Source: JABMQW01 sp964439935 (GTDB lineage: Bacteria > Fidelibacterota > Marinisomatia > Marinisomatales > TCS56). From it: a DNA stretch of 64,000 bases. Below, piece by piece: positions 1 through 9,572 of this stretch (positions within the stretch are counted from its first letter, which is position 1; each line of letters opens with the position of its first letter). The position numbers and the translations under genes were made by a program. The stretch lies in contig CAYTPW010000015.1 of NCBI GenBank assembly GCA_964439935.1, forward strand, positions 1-64,000, read 5' to 3'. Under the pieces are notes generated by a model, which was not told the origin of the DNA, did not search any database, and was given only the letters and a program-made list of their open reading frames with translations.

Positions 1-1135
1 ATAATAAATGGGCATTTCTGGACACGAAAGATACTTCCTGCCCGACTACCTTGATAATACCGGCAGCCGGCACCGCCAGCAACATACCTAAGGGCCCGAG
101 CAGTGTTCCACCGATCAGCAGGGCGATCATTACCATCAGGGGATGTAGCCCAACACTTTCACCCACCAACTTAGGGGTAACAATATTATTATCCAGTTGC
201 TGGACGATGATGAACATTAAAATAATATCGAAGAAATAAAACGGTGATGGTATTACAATCAATTTATGAGCGATTGCCGCTTCATTACCCAGGTTGTTCA
301 TTATTGCTATCAGAATTGCAGGAACCATACCTACAAATGGACCAACCAGAGGAATAAGATTTGCCAAACCGGCGATAATCCCAATAAATACTACCAGGGT
401 CAAGTTGGCCCCAATGGCGTTCAGGATCAAGAGTCCAATTATGGACATGATGGCCACGCTCGCTGCAGCCATGAATTGACCACGTAAATAATTGGATACG
501 GAACGCTCCACGTTGTAAACTAGTCGCAGGCCAACTTCAAAATATTTATTGGGAATGAAATGAACTAGTGAACGCTTGAAATTGTGATAATTCTGCATGA
601 CGATCACTGTGAAAATGAGCACCATTACAGCCGTGAAAAAGGCGCTGCCAATAGACCCTGCCAGGGAACCAGCCAAAGAAATCAAATTTTGGAAATAAGA
701 AGTTATATTGCTGACAAAACCGGTTAGCCGTGACGTTAATTCATCACCTTGTGGTAAGCTAGTAGTTATAAAATCCGGTAGTTTAGCGCTGAGATTGGCT
801 ACCATGTTCCTGATTATTTCTTCAAAATTATATTTTGATACCTGCTCAATAAATGTTCTTGCTTGACCGGCAAACTGTGAGATAAAACTGCCAATAAAAA
901 TGCTGATACCACCGGTAACCGTTATAGTTACAATCAGAACACCGAAGACACGTTTACCAAGTTTTCGTTCCAGCAGATCGACGCTGGGGAGGAGAACGGT
1001 GGTAAATAGAAATGCAAAAACCAGCATGATCACTACGGAAGAAATATAGGGCCAGATTATGTATAAGGCGCCCAGGAGCAGGAGGCCGATTATCAGCCGG
1101 TAAAACTGAGACCAGGAATCGACTTGTTTAGCCAT
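1..1135 (-). CDS. AI-2E family transporter (PerM-like), 3' end cut by the window edge
   Basis: Reading the minus strand from ATG at 1135 gives an open frame of about 378 codons that runs off the left edge without a stop. It is strongly hydrophobic: an N-terminal pair of membrane segments, a soluble loop with a QVSKYNFEEII-type amphipathic stretch, then a C-terminal membrane half with GPFVGMVPAIL, QQLDNNIVTPKLVG and HPLMVMIALLIGG. These are typical of the AI-2E/PerM export family (PF01594), usually 340-380 residues, so only the extreme C-terminus is missing. Family members export small molecules or ions; the substrate cannot be told here. Its start overlaps the stop of the upstream cyclic-nucleotide-binding gene by 8 bp (1128-1135), which implies translational coupling. 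Family call is sure; substrate unknown. Confidence 0.9.
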   Translation of the reverse strand, partial: MAKQVDSWSQFYRLIIGLLLLGALYIIWPYISSVVIMLVFAFLFTTVLLPSVDLLERKLGKRVFGVLIVTITVTGGISIFIGSFISQFAGQARTFIEQVSKYNFEEIIRNMVANLSAKLPDFITTSLPQGDELTSRLTGFVSNITSYFQNLISLAGSLAGSIGSAFFTAVMVLIFTVIVMQNYHNFKRSLVHFIPNKYFEVGLRLVYNVERSVSNYLRGQFMAAASVAIMSIIGLLILNAIGANLTLVVFIGIIAGLANLIPLVGPFVGMVPAILIAIMNNLGNEAAIAHKLIVIPSPFYFFDIILMFIIVQQLDNNIVTPKLVGESVGLHPLMVMIALLIGGTLLGPLGMLLAVPAAGIIKVVGQEVSFVSRNAHLL

Positions 1136-1643
1136 CGCCGACCTGCTTCTGTGCTTCGGTTAACAGATTGTTGGTGTGTCGTAATCGTTCTACCACAACT
1201 TTAGCCAGATTAAGCAGAATCCGGTTACCCAGATCGGGGTTGCGGTCCAACAATGACATCAGGTCCGGACGGAAAAAACCCAATAAAACGGAATGGTCAA
1301 CGGCGATTGCTGCAGCGGAACGGGGTTCAGAATCCAGTAAGGACATTTCTCCAAAAAAATCTCCATCTCCCAGGACCGCAAAAACATTTCGATCACCCGC
1401 CGCATCGTCAGCGAAAATTTCCACTTTGCCTGATAGAATAATATACATACCCTCGCCGGGTGCCAGGCGTTTGAAAATAAAATCTTTTGGTTTATAGGTC
1501 CGTTGATGAATTAATTTTTCGATTTCACGGAATTCGCGATTGGTAAAATCGCTGAAGATAGGTACTTGTTTTAGTGTAAGTACGGTGGCGCTTTCCTCTT
1601 TTTGCCAGCCGCGAAATATATTTTCCCAGAATGCGTTTTCCAA
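1128..1643 (-). CDS. Stand-alone cyclic-nucleotide-binding (CNB/cNMP) domain protein
   Basis: 171 residues, almost entirely one CNB domain: residues about 28-150 carry the beta-roll glycines (LAPGEGMYIILSGKVEIFAD), GDGDFFGEMSLLDSEPRSAAAIA with the phosphate-binding-cassette pattern FGEMSLL..EPRSA, and a C-terminal helix. There is no helix-turn-helix, so it is not a CRP/FNR DNA-binding regulator; a role as a soluble cyclic-nucleotide sensor or regulatory subunit is inferred. The start is TTG, chosen because GGAG lies 6 nt upstream (1650-1653). It overlaps the AI-2E transporter gene by 8 bp, so it may regulate that transporter. The divergent neighbour most likely starts at 1766, leaving a 122-bp divergent promoter region. 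Confidence 0.85.
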   Translation of the reverse strand: MENAFWENIFRGWQKEESATVLTLKQVPIFSDFTNREFREIEKLIHQRTYKPKDFIFKRLAPGEGMYIILSGKVEIFADDAAGDRNVFAVLGDGDFFGEMSLLDSEPRSAAAIAVDHSVLLGFFRPDLMSLLDRNPDLGNRILLNLAKVVVERLRHTNNLLTEAQKQVGDG

Positions 1644-1765
1644 GGTTCTCTCCTATAATAAATCGTAAGAAAATAACTAGTGTTAATGCAGATGTCAATC
1701 TAATTGTGTCAGGGAATCCGAAACCCGTTGCGGCCTCGTTGAAAAGAGCCCTATTTTTATTGGTC

Positions 1766-2968
1766 GTGAATAAATATATTTTAAATATTTTGATCCCGGT
1801 TTTGTTAGTCGGACTAGCAGCCCAGTCTGAACAGGCCAGTATCCAGGATTATCAGGAGGAGATCGAATACCAATCTCAGGCTATTGAGGATCTGAAAAAG
1901 GAACTGGAAGCTACCCAGCGGCGGATCCGGGCCGAGATTCAAAAAGAACAGTCCGCCGTACAACGGGTCTCCAGCCTGGAGCAGGAAATTTCGATTGTCG
2001 ATCGTCTGGTTTCCGAGCTTAAACGGGAGGAGCAGAAAACCGTTCGTGAAATGGATCTGGTGGGAAATAAAATCGCGACCAATGAAAATAAATTAAACCA
2101 ACTGCGGGAAAGATATGCCCAAAGGGTTGTTAATATATACAAGCGTGGAACACTTTCATCTTTGGAACGGATTTTAAGCTCTACCTCCTGGCGTCAGGCC
2201 ATTTACCGTGCCAAGTACCTCAAAATTATTTCTGATTATGATAAAAAATTGTTTGTTCAGCTTGAGGCAATAATTGCCGAAATTGAACGGCAGAAAGTTG
2301 CCCTGAGGGTGTCATTGCGGAAGGGCAATCAACTGAAATCAGATAGGGAGCGTCATGTGTCCGACTTGCGTTCGGTACGTCGTAGGAAGGAACAAGAACT
2401 GGTGACAATCAGGAACAGTCGCAGCGAGCTCGAAAAACAGTACGAAGAGCAGGCCGCCGGTATCAAGCAGCTGGAAGAAATCCAGAAACAACTTCAGGAA
2501 GCGGTAGAATCGATTGAGCGAGCGGAAAGGATACGACGTCAGCAACAGCAATTGAAGTTAGCTAATTTCGCAGCCCTCAAAGGTAAATTGTCCTGGCCAG
2601 CCGAGGGCCGGGTTGTTACTAAATTCGGCAACCAATGGAATGCTGATTTGAAAACCCGCACGGATAATCCTGGTATTGATATCAAAGGCCGGCCTGGTTC
2701 CCCGATCCGTTCGATAAAGGATGGTGAAGTAACAACCATAACCTATATTCGCGGGTTTGGAACGACCGTGATTATTGATCATGGTGGTGGCTATTATACG
2801 GTTTACAGTCATGTTAATAACATCATGGCCAATGTTGATGATCGGGTCGTGGCCGGTGATATTATCGCGTATATGGGTGACTCAGGTTCGGTCAGCGGGG
2901 CGATGCTGCATTTTGAAATCTGGGGCCAGGGGCAAAAACTTGATCCAGAGCAGTGGCTGACAAAGTAA
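1766..2968 (+). CDS. EnvC-like murein hydrolase activator (coiled coil plus degenerate LytM/M23 domain)
   Basis: With a GTG start at 1766 the protein has 400 residues and a clean signal peptide (NKYILNILIPVLLVGLAAQ followed by SEQA). Residues about 30-260 are a long charged coiled coil; residues about 275-400 form a LytM/M23 domain. The zinc site is eroded: the first His of the usual HxGxD is Asn (DNPGIDIKG) and the HLHFE motif reads MLHFE, while YSH is kept. This is the pattern of EnvC-type proteins, which activate cell-wall amidases at the septum instead of cutting murein themselves. An upstream ATG at 1631 is open but overlaps the divergent gene and puts 45 atypical residues before the signal peptide. 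It overlaps the following holB gene by 16 bp. Confidence 0.82.
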   Translation: MNKYILNILIPVLLVGLAAQSEQASIQDYQEEIEYQSQAIEDLKKELEATQRRIRAEIQKEQSAVQRVSSLEQEISIVDRLVSELKREEQKTVREMDLVGNKIATNENKLNQLRERYAQRVVNIYKRGTLSSLERILSSTSWRQAIYRAKYLKIISDYDKKLFVQLEAIIAEIERQKVALRVSLRKGNQLKSDRERHVSDLRSVRRRKEQELVTIRNSRSELEKQYEEQAAGIKQLEEIQKQLQEAVESIERAERIRRQQQQLKLANFAALKGKLSWPAEGRVVTKFGNQWNADLKTRTDNPGIDIKGRPGSPIRSIKDGEVTTITYIRGFGTTVIIDHGGGYYTVYSHVNNIMANVDDRVVAGDIIAYMGDSGSVSGAMLHFEIWGQGQKLDPEQWLTK

Positions 2969-4086
2969 TTGATATCGATCCACTGGATATCCAGCCCGAT
3001 ATCTGGAACTGGCTGGAACGATACCATCGTCAGGATAAAGTCGCCAGCGCTTATCTGTTCGCCGGCCCGGAAGGTTCCGGCAAGGAAGCCATCGCCATTG
3101 CTTTTGCCAAATTGCTAAATTGTGAGGCTGCTACTGATCAGCCCTGTAGTGTCTGTCCATCCTGTCAGCGGATTAATGTATTGCAGCATGAAAATCTAAC
3201 CCTTGTTTTTCCACTGCCCAGGGAAGGTGGCGGGAGCGGTGGCGATGATCCGCTTAAGGGTCTCAGTAAACCAACACTGGCAGCGATAAATGAGGCAATC
3301 GCCCTGAAAGCGCGCGATCTATTCAACAAAATTATTATTCCACGCGCTAATGCAATTCCGATCAGCGCTGTCAGGGAAATCAGGAAATCGGCCTACCTGA
3401 AAACAGCAGTGACCGGTCGAAGGATTATTATTATTTTTGATGCGCATTTACTCGGTACTGGTGAAGGAGCAGCTGCCAATGCCTTGCTCAAAATACTGGA
3501 AGAACCACCGGCCGGGACAAGCTTTATTCTGGTGAGTGACCACAAAAATAATCTATTGCCCACTATTTTATCACGTTGTCAACAGATTGATTTTCCACCG
3601 CTGGCGACCGAGATTATCGCCAAGTATATCGGTATTGCCAATACAGATCTGGTCACCGGTCTATCCTTAGGTAACATTCACCTGGCCCGAAAGCTGGCCG
3701 ATCTGGAACCGGAAGACATATTGCAGAGGATTGCCGATTTGGTGAAACAGGTGGTGAAGAAAGATGGGAATAACTGGCGTCAATTTGTTAATGCCAATGC
3801 TCGTTTAGCGATTAATGAGCCGGCCGAGTATCGATTTAATCTGTATTTGCTCCAATTATGGTTCCGGGGAGCCTATCGTCAGCGATTAAACCTACCGGAC
3901 CCGCTTCAGAATGATCTATTACTACAATTGATGGAGCAGTTGAATCAGTCCCGCCCCAATATCGATTATCTGGGCATCCACACTGCAATAGCCGAGGCCA
4001 GTGAGGCACTGGCACATAATTATCATATTCCGTTAACTTTAACTAATTTTTTGACGACCGTACAGCGCCGAATGTCGAACAGCTGA
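2953..4086 (+). CDS. holB: DNA polymerase III delta' subunit
   Basis: 377 residues of the clamp-loader AAA+ family. An early Walker A reads GPEGSGKE; a zinc knuckle follows with four cysteines (LNC, then PCSVCPSC). The later segment ANALLKILEEPP, then FILVSD and LLPTILSRCQ, is diagnostic of delta'/DnaX-type loaders (sensor 1 and the SRC arginine-finger motif). The Walker B-like strand is IIIIFDAHLL, without the DEAD signature, as is usual for delta'. A glycine-rich loop (GGGSGG) lies in the insertion. It acts in the replisome, loading the beta clamp. The GTG start sits inside the end of the EnvC-like gene, implying coupling; metG follows 42 bp later, an association also known in Firmicutes. 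Confidence 0.9.
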   Translation: MADKVIDIDPLDIQPDIWNWLERYHRQDKVASAYLFAGPEGSGKEAIAIAFAKLLNCEAATDQPCSVCPSCQRINVLQHENLTLVFPLPREGGGSGGDDPLKGLSKPTLAAINEAIALKARDLFNKIIIPRANAIPISAVREIRKSAYLKTAVTGRRIIIIFDAHLLGTGEGAAANALLKILEEPPAGTSFILVSDHKNNLLPTILSRCQQIDFPPLATEIIAKYIGIANTDLVTGLSLGNIHLARKLADLEPEDILQRIADLVKQVVKKDGNNWRQFVNANARLAINEPAEYRFNLYLLQLWFRGAYRQRLNLPDPLQNDLLLQLMEQLNQSRPNIDYLGIHTAIAEASEALAHNYHIPLTLTNFLTTVQRRMSNS

Positions 4087-4128
4087 TCTTTTTCACCGGC
4101 GAAACCATAAAAATACACGAGTTAAATA

Positions 4129-6015
4129 ATGGCCGATAAGCAGAAATTTTATGTTACAACACCAATCTATTATGTGAATGATAAGCCCCACATCGGACAT
4201 GCCTATACCACAATTCTGGCTGACGTTCTGAGCCGTTACCACCGCGCGTCTGGAGCGGATACATTCTTCCTGACCGGGTTGGATGAGCACGGACAGAAGG
4301 TTCAGGAAGCGGCGGAGGTTGAGAACATAAGCCCCCAGGAACACTGCGACAACATGGCGCCGAAATTTTTAAAATTATGGGATCAGTTGCATATCAAATA
4401 CGATGATTTTATCAGGACGACCGAGCAACGCCATGAACTGGTTGTGCGGGAAGTGCTGCAGAAGGTATTTGATTCAGGTGATATCTACCACGGTGAATAT
4501 GGTGGATTCTACTGCGTGGGCTGTGAACGTTTTTATACTGAAAAAGAGCTTGATGATGGTAATTGCCCCCAGCATCAAAAACCGCTGGAATATGTTGCCG
4601 AGAAGAATTATTTCTTTAAAATGAGTAACTATCAGCAACAACTGATTGATTATATCAACGACAATCCAGAATTCATTCAGCCTGGCCATCGGCGCAATGA
4701 GGTTTTAGGCTTTTTACGGCAAGAACTGGGAGACCTGTGCATCTCACGGCCTAAGTCGCGGATGAGCTGGGGAATAGAGCTTCCCTTTGATTCTGCTTAT
4801 GTCACCTACGTCTGGTTCGATGCCCTGTTGAATTATGTAACCAGCCCGGGATATGCTTCCGATGAAGAGAAATTTGCTAGATGGTGGCCAGCCGATTATC
4901 ACCTGATCGGTAAGGATATTCTTACGACCCATGCGGTGTACTGGCCTACAATGTTATTCTCCGCCGGTATACCCCAGCCAAAAACGATCTTTGCTCATGG
5001 CTGGTGGTTGATAGACGATTCCAAAATGAGCAAATCCCTCGGTAATATTGTCAATCCACTGGACCTGATCGACGAATTCGGTGTTGATCCGGTACGCTAT
5101 TATCTGATTCGGGAAATGGTCCTGGGGCAGGATGCCAATTTTACAATGGAATCATTTGTGAAACGGTATAACAGCGATCTTGCCAACGATTTTGGCAATC
5201 TCTTAAGCCGGGTCAGCAAATTGATCGGCAAGAATTTTAATAGTAGTATCCCGGATCCCGGTACAATAACGCCAGCCGAATGTGCCGTTACTCAGGCAGC
5301 AACGCGGATTGGCAATACCGTCCAGGAATTAATTGAGAGAATGCGTCTTAACGAGGCAATCGAGGAAACGATGCAATTTATTCGGAGCGTCAACCGTTAC
5401 ATGGAACAAAATGCTCCCTGGAAGCTGGTACGTGAAGATAAGAGCGCAGCCGGGCGGATTCTGTACACGGCGGCGGAAGCTCTACGAATCGGGGCGGTAT
5501 TGCTGCACCCGGTCATGCCCAGCCGGACCACAGTTGTCCTGAAGATACTGGGTGCGGAAGATAGCGGGTTGAGATGGGGTGAATTAAAACCCGGCACAAA
5601 ACTTGAACAGCATGATGCTCTGTTCCCACGGATCGATCTGAAAAAACAGGCTGTACAGCAGCAAGCGGCTAAGGAGGTCAAAATGGAAAACGTTATCACC
5701 ATCGATGATTTCGCTAAAGTGCAATTGAAAACGGCGGAGGTCATCGAGGCGGAAAAAGTGGATGGGGCCGACCGTCTGTTGAAGTTGCAGATTGCAATCG
5801 GTAATGAAAAACGCCAAATCGTGGCTGGTATTGCCGAATTTTATACTCCAGAAGAACTGGTCGGGAAATTAATTGTGGTCGTTTACAACCTCCAGCCGGT
5901 TAAGATACGAGGACTAGAATCTCAAGGTATGCTTCTGGCTGCTGCAAAAGGAAAAAAGCTCAGCTTGATTATTCTGGATAAAACTGAGGTGGGTAGTGGA
6001 GCATCGATTTCCTAG
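4129..6015 (+). CDS. metG: Methionyl-tRNA synthetase with C-terminal tRNA-binding domain
   Basis: 628 residues. Class I signatures are clear: HIGHAYTT near residue 21 (HIGH box), SKMSKSLGN (KMSKS box), and the connective-peptide zinc knuckle CVGC...CPQH, with Cys-x2-Cys then Cys-x2-His. The C-terminal 105 residues, from about IDDFAKVQLKTAEVIEAEKV, form the EMAPII/Trbp111-like OB-fold domain used for tRNA binding and dimerisation. It charges tRNA-Met in the cytoplasm. It is third in the plus-strand cluster envC-like/holB/metG. Its stop codon overlaps by 3-4 bp the stop codon of the convergent gene at 6012. No T-box or other leader is visible in the 42-bp gap before it. Confidence 0.97.
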   Translation: MADKQKFYVTTPIYYVNDKPHIGHAYTTILADVLSRYHRASGADTFFLTGLDEHGQKVQEAAEVENISPQEHCDNMAPKFLKLWDQLHIKYDDFIRTTEQRHELVVREVLQKVFDSGDIYHGEYGGFYCVGCERFYTEKELDDGNCPQHQKPLEYVAEKNYFFKMSNYQQQLIDYINDNPEFIQPGHRRNEVLGFLRQELGDLCISRPKSRMSWGIELPFDSAYVTYVWFDALLNYVTSPGYASDEEKFARWWPADYHLIGKDILTTHAVYWPTMLFSAGIPQPKTIFAHGWWLIDDSKMSKSLGNIVNPLDLIDEFGVDPVRYYLIREMVLGQDANFTMESFVKRYNSDLANDFGNLLSRVSKLIGKNFNSSIPDPGTITPAECAVTQAATRIGNTVQELIERMRLNEAIEETMQFIRSVNRYMEQNAPWKLVREDKSAAGRILYTAAEALRIGAVLLHPVMPSRTTVVLKILGAEDSGLRWGELKPGTKLEQHDALFPRIDLKKQAVQQQAAKEVKMENVITIDDFAKVQLKTAEVIEAEKVDGADRLLKLQIAIGNEKRQIVAGIAEFYTPEELVGKLIVVVYNLQPVKIRGLESQGMLLAAAKGKKLSLIILDKTEVGSGASIS

Positions 6016-6962
6016 CTGTGGATTTCTTGAATAAAATGGTTCAGGACACGCAACGCCCGTAAAGTATTCCAGCGACTGGGCTTTCCAGACTGTTCCATAT
6101 CAAAATGGACCTGCCCGGGATGTTTGTTCTGAACTGGCCAGGTACCGTCCCTGCGACGCTTTTTCAATAGTATATCAAGGGCTGGCTGCATTCGTTTGTC
6201 ATAATTGACGCGTGCCTTCTGGAAATAATCCAGGGCTCGGAGAATATCGTAATGCCAGCGGCAGGGATAGGACAGCATCAGGAACTGCGGTTTGATGATC
6301 CGGCCGGTGCGATGGGACTGAAACAGCTTGTGTCGCAGGACAAATTCGATTCCTTTACGCTCTGCTTCAGCAATATAGTCTGATTTATAACTCCCACCAG
6401 CAAGGCGATATTCCAGGAAACCCTCCAGTACTGATAGAGTAGTGTGTAGCGAACTGTGGGTAGCACCATTCAAGTATTCGCAATTCCAACCACCGTCGGT
6501 TATTTGCCGGTTTTGGAGATAATCGATAATTGATTCCAAATTTGGGTGTTCCGGTTGAAACCAGGACCCGATATCCAGAACCATACCTCCCAGACAGACA
6601 TCGCTGTTTGGCAGGGTCCGGGAATAATTGATACCGCCATCATCACCCAGACATTGTTCCAGTAACCGCTTTACGGCGGCCGTTGTTTTGGGTTGCTTCC
6701 GAGGAAGTCCAAAATTCTTCAGGTCCATCAGGGAATAATGAGTAGAAGTCCATTTAGGAAAGTAGTAACCGCGGCCCCAGTGACCGTTCGGATTTTGCAA
6801 TGCCAGGTAGCGGAATCCCCAGCCTTCGGTGGTAATTCGCTCCTGGAGTTTTTTTACTGTTGACTGATCCGAGTCCAGCAGGTCACGGTGCACCTGATAC
6901 TGGATGGCCACATCACCGGCCAGTAGCCAATCGGTAATGATCACAGCATTTTGTTTATCCAT
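6012..6962 (-). CDS. Prenyltransferase/squalene-cyclase-like alpha-alpha toroid repeat protein
   Basis: 316 residues made of repeated helical hairpins with QW-like turns: NGHWGRGYYFPKWTSTHYSL, DGGINYS, DGGWNCEY and RDGTWPVQ. This is the alpha/alpha-toroid arrangement of prenyltransferases and terpene cyclases. No DXDD or QW-rich catalytic set typical of true squalene-hopene cyclases is seen, and there is no signal peptide or membrane segment, so an enzymatic role is doubtful. Similar proteins are usually left as hypothetical. The start is ATG; the 195-bp gap to the divergent SLC13 gene must hold both promoters. Function unknown. Confidence 0.7.
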   Translation of the reverse strand: MDKQNAVIITDWLLAGDVAIQYQVHRDLLDSDQSTVKKLQERITTEGWGFRYLALQNPNGHWGRGYYFPKWTSTHYSLMDLKNFGLPRKQPKTTAAVKRLLEQCLGDDGGINYSRTLPNSDVCLGGMVLDIGSWFQPEHPNLESIIDYLQNRQITDGGWNCEYLNGATHSSLHTTLSVLEGFLEYRLAGGSYKSDYIAEAERKGIEFVLRHKLFQSHRTGRIIKPQFLMLSYPCRWHYDILRALDYFQKARVNYDKRMQPALDILLKKRRRDGTWPVQNKHPGQVHFDMEQSGKPSRWNTLRALRVLNHFIQEIHS

Positions 6963-7157
6963 GTAGTTCCCTGCCTGTTTACCAGGAAATTACTCACATT
7001 TTGATATAAGTGATGGTTTCCAAGTTACCATCCAGAGAGTCTGTCAGTTTGGAGTTAAGTATCCGGGACAGTAATTTTATTATTACACCAGCATGCAGAA
7101 TCCGATATTGTCCAAATCAATCCTTCAGTTTACCGGTAGCTTGCGGAATAACCGATC

Positions 7158-9512
7158 ATGACATTTGAAATTGGCTTTGTTCTAATAGTTCTTGGACTGG
7201 CTGTTTTACTGTTCGTAACCGAGTGGCTACGAGTGGACCTGGTTGCTTTCTCGGTACTGCTGATTCTGGCGCTGACCGGTTTCATCACCCACAACGAAAC
7301 TCTGGCCGGTTTCAGTAACAAGGCGGTAGTAACAATTGCTGCGATCCTGGTTCTCAGCGCCGGATTGCACCGCACAGGCATTGCCCACATCGTTGGTAAT
7401 AATATTATGAAGCTGGCCGGGAACAGCCAGTTGCGTCTGCTGATCATCATGATGGCCACGGTGGGCATCTTTTCCGGTTTTATGAATAATATCGGCGTGG
7501 CCGCACTCCTGCTTCCGGTTGTTCTGGAGCTTGCTAAACGCACCCGTCAGTCACCATCAAAATTGTTGATCCCGCTGGCATTTGCTTCGCTGCTGGGCGG
7601 GCTTACCACCCTGATCGGTACTGCACCAAATATTCTGATCAACACAGCCCTGCAGGACCAGGGCTACGCATCCTTCCGCCTTTTTGATTTTACACCCCTG
7701 GGTTTGATCGTGCTGGTGATCGGTATTATCTACATGGTATTTTTCGGCCGGCATCTGTTGCCGGATCGCGATCTGGGGCGCGATACCAACTTGGCTGATA
7801 TGCTGACCAGTCAGTACGGATTGCACAAACGGCTGATAACGCTTCGATTACCCGATGGATCACCGTTAGCGGGGCACAATCTGGCCGGTAGTCGGCTGGG
7901 TGCGGCGTTGGGATTCAATGTACTGGCGATTATGCGCAAGGATGCCACTATCCTGGCTCCGGGCCCGGAAGCTGAAATCCATGCTGAGGACCAACTGCTG
8001 GTCGAAGGCCGCACCGAAAATCTTGAAATGCTGCGGGAGTGGCGGCATCTGGTCTTAAAACCGGGCTGGTTGATTGGCGAGCAAGAGCTTTCTGCCGCCC
8101 TGGATTTTACTACCATGCGTCTGACGAGCCATTCTACCAAACTTGGTAAAACCTTGAAAGAGGCTGGTTTCCGGCAGGAGTTCGGTGTCAATATTCTTGG
8201 CGTCGACCTGAACGGCCGTGCCAAGGTCACCAAGTTATCCCAGTATCGACTGAACGAGGATGATACTCTGATAGTAATGGGTAAATCATCTGAGATCGAA
8301 GAGCTAAAAAAAGATCATCAATTCACTGATTTCAAGCGACTCACGCCACGCGATCTGACACTTAAGTATAAAATACATCGCCAGGTAATCGGCATCAGTC
8401 TACCGGAGGACTCAGCCCTGAACGGGAAATCAATTACCGAGAGTCGCATGAAGGATACCCTCGGTATCAATGTACTGGCAGTCCAGCGGAATGGTGAGAC
8501 TTTTTTCATGCCGGCATCGGATTTTCTGATAGCAGCGGGCGACACTCTGATTGTGCTGGGACAACGGGAAGTACTTGATACACTCCATGGTCTGCAGTCT
8601 ATGGAGATGGAGGAAAAGCTGGATATTAACCTGGATGAACTTGAATCGGACCAGGTCGGTGTGGCCGAGATAATTCTGTCTCCGCGAACAACGGTGCTCG
8701 GTAAAACTCTGGGTTCGCTGCTTTTCCGGGAAAAATACGGCCTGTCCGTCCTGGCGATCTGGCGCAAGGATCGAGCTTACCGCACCAACCTAAGGGACCA
8801 GGAGCTGGAAGCGGGGGATGCCCTATTAGTCTACGGAAAACACGAACAGTTGGCCCGCCTGCAGAAGGATTCGGATTTCCTGGTGCTGACCGGGATCGAC
8901 CAGGAAATTTTCCAGAAGGAAAAGGCACCGATTGCGGGAGCTATCGAAATCGGTGTTCTGCTAACGGTAGCACTGGGGTGGCTGCCGATCTACATCGCCG
9001 CGCCGGTGGGAGCTACACTGATGGTGCTGACCGGCTGTCTCTCCATGGACGAAGCCTACCGGGCCATCGAATGGAAAGCCATCATTCTGATCGCCGGAAT
9101 GCTGGGAATGGGATTGGCCATGCAGAAGACCGGCGCTACTGCCTTCCTGGCTCACAACCTGCTGGGTGCCCTGGATTTCATGGGACCAACTGGAATTATA
9201 GCCGGATTGTTTATCATTACCTGCATTTCAGCTCAGATCATGCCCACTACGGCGGTGGCGGTGATCATGGCGCCCTTGGCTTTGAATACCGCGGTTGACT
9301 TTAGTCTGTCTCCCCATGCCCTGCTGATGGTGGTGGCTTTAGGCAGCTCCAGTGCTTTTCTCAGTCCAGTGGGACACCCGGTTAATTTATTGGTCATGGG
9401 TCTCGGCGGCTACCGCTTCACCGATTATACCAAGGTCGGCCTGCCATTAGTTATTCTGCTATTGTTAATTGCTGTGCTGATCCTGCCGCTGCTGTGGCCG
9501 CTGGCTGGCTGA
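7158..9512 (+). CDS. SLC13/DASS-family anion permease with four RCK_C (TrkA-C) domains
   Basis: 784 residues. The two halves of an ion-transporter-superfamily fold (about 1-195 and 596-784) flank a large cytoplasmic insert. Halves carry family motifs: FMNNIGVAALLLPV and GTAPNIL in the first, MPTTAVAVIMAPLAL and SSSAFLSPVGHP in the second. The insert has four RCK_C-like repeats, at about 224-296, 320-385, 407-478 and 501-572, each with the pattern G-x-N/S-V/I-L-A/G-V/I and a terminal GDxLLVxG. Relatives move sulfate, phosphate or dicarboxylates across the inner membrane with sodium; RCK_C domains bind regulatory ligands. Two RCK_C domains are more common, four less so. Substrate is not determinable. 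Confidence 0.9.
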   Translation: MTFEIGFVLIVLGLAVLLFVTEWLRVDLVAFSVLLILALTGFITHNETLAGFSNKAVVTIAAILVLSAGLHRTGIAHIVGNNIMKLAGNSQLRLLIIMMATVGIFSGFMNNIGVAALLLPVVLELAKRTRQSPSKLLIPLAFASLLGGLTTLIGTAPNILINTALQDQGYASFRLFDFTPLGLIVLVIGIIYMVFFGRHLLPDRDLGRDTNLADMLTSQYGLHKRLITLRLPDGSPLAGHNLAGSRLGAALGFNVLAIMRKDATILAPGPEAEIHAEDQLLVEGRTENLEMLREWRHLVLKPGWLIGEQELSAALDFTTMRLTSHSTKLGKTLKEAGFRQEFGVNILGVDLNGRAKVTKLSQYRLNEDDTLIVMGKSSEIEELKKDHQFTDFKRLTPRDLTLKYKIHRQVIGISLPEDSALNGKSITESRMKDTLGINVLAVQRNGETFFMPASDFLIAAGDTLIVLGQREVLDTLHGLQSMEMEEKLDINLDELESDQVGVAEIILSPRTTVLGKTLGSLLFREKYGLSVLAIWRKDRAYRTNLRDQELEAGDALLVYGKHEQLARLQKDSDFLVLTGIDQEIFQKEKAPIAGAIEIGVLLTVALGWLPIYIAAPVGATLMVLTGCLSMDEAYRAIEWKAIILIAGMLGMGLAMQKTGATAFLAHNLLGALDFMGPTGIIAGLFIITCISAQIMPTTAVAVIMAPLALNTAVDFSLSPHALLMVVALGSSSAFLSPVGHPVNLLVMGLGGYRFTDYTKVGLPLVILLLLIAVLILPLLWPLAG

Positions 9513-9572
9513 TCATGGTTAGGGGCCAGAGATCAGCAGGGAGGCTGTATCAAATCTATGTTTCATGATCCA

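Noticed and set aside
1631..1765. N-terminal extension of the EnvC-like frame from ATG 1631
   Set aside because: It overlaps the divergent cyclic-nucleotide-binding gene, has no ribosome site and puts 45 residues before a good signal peptide that starts at GTG 1766.
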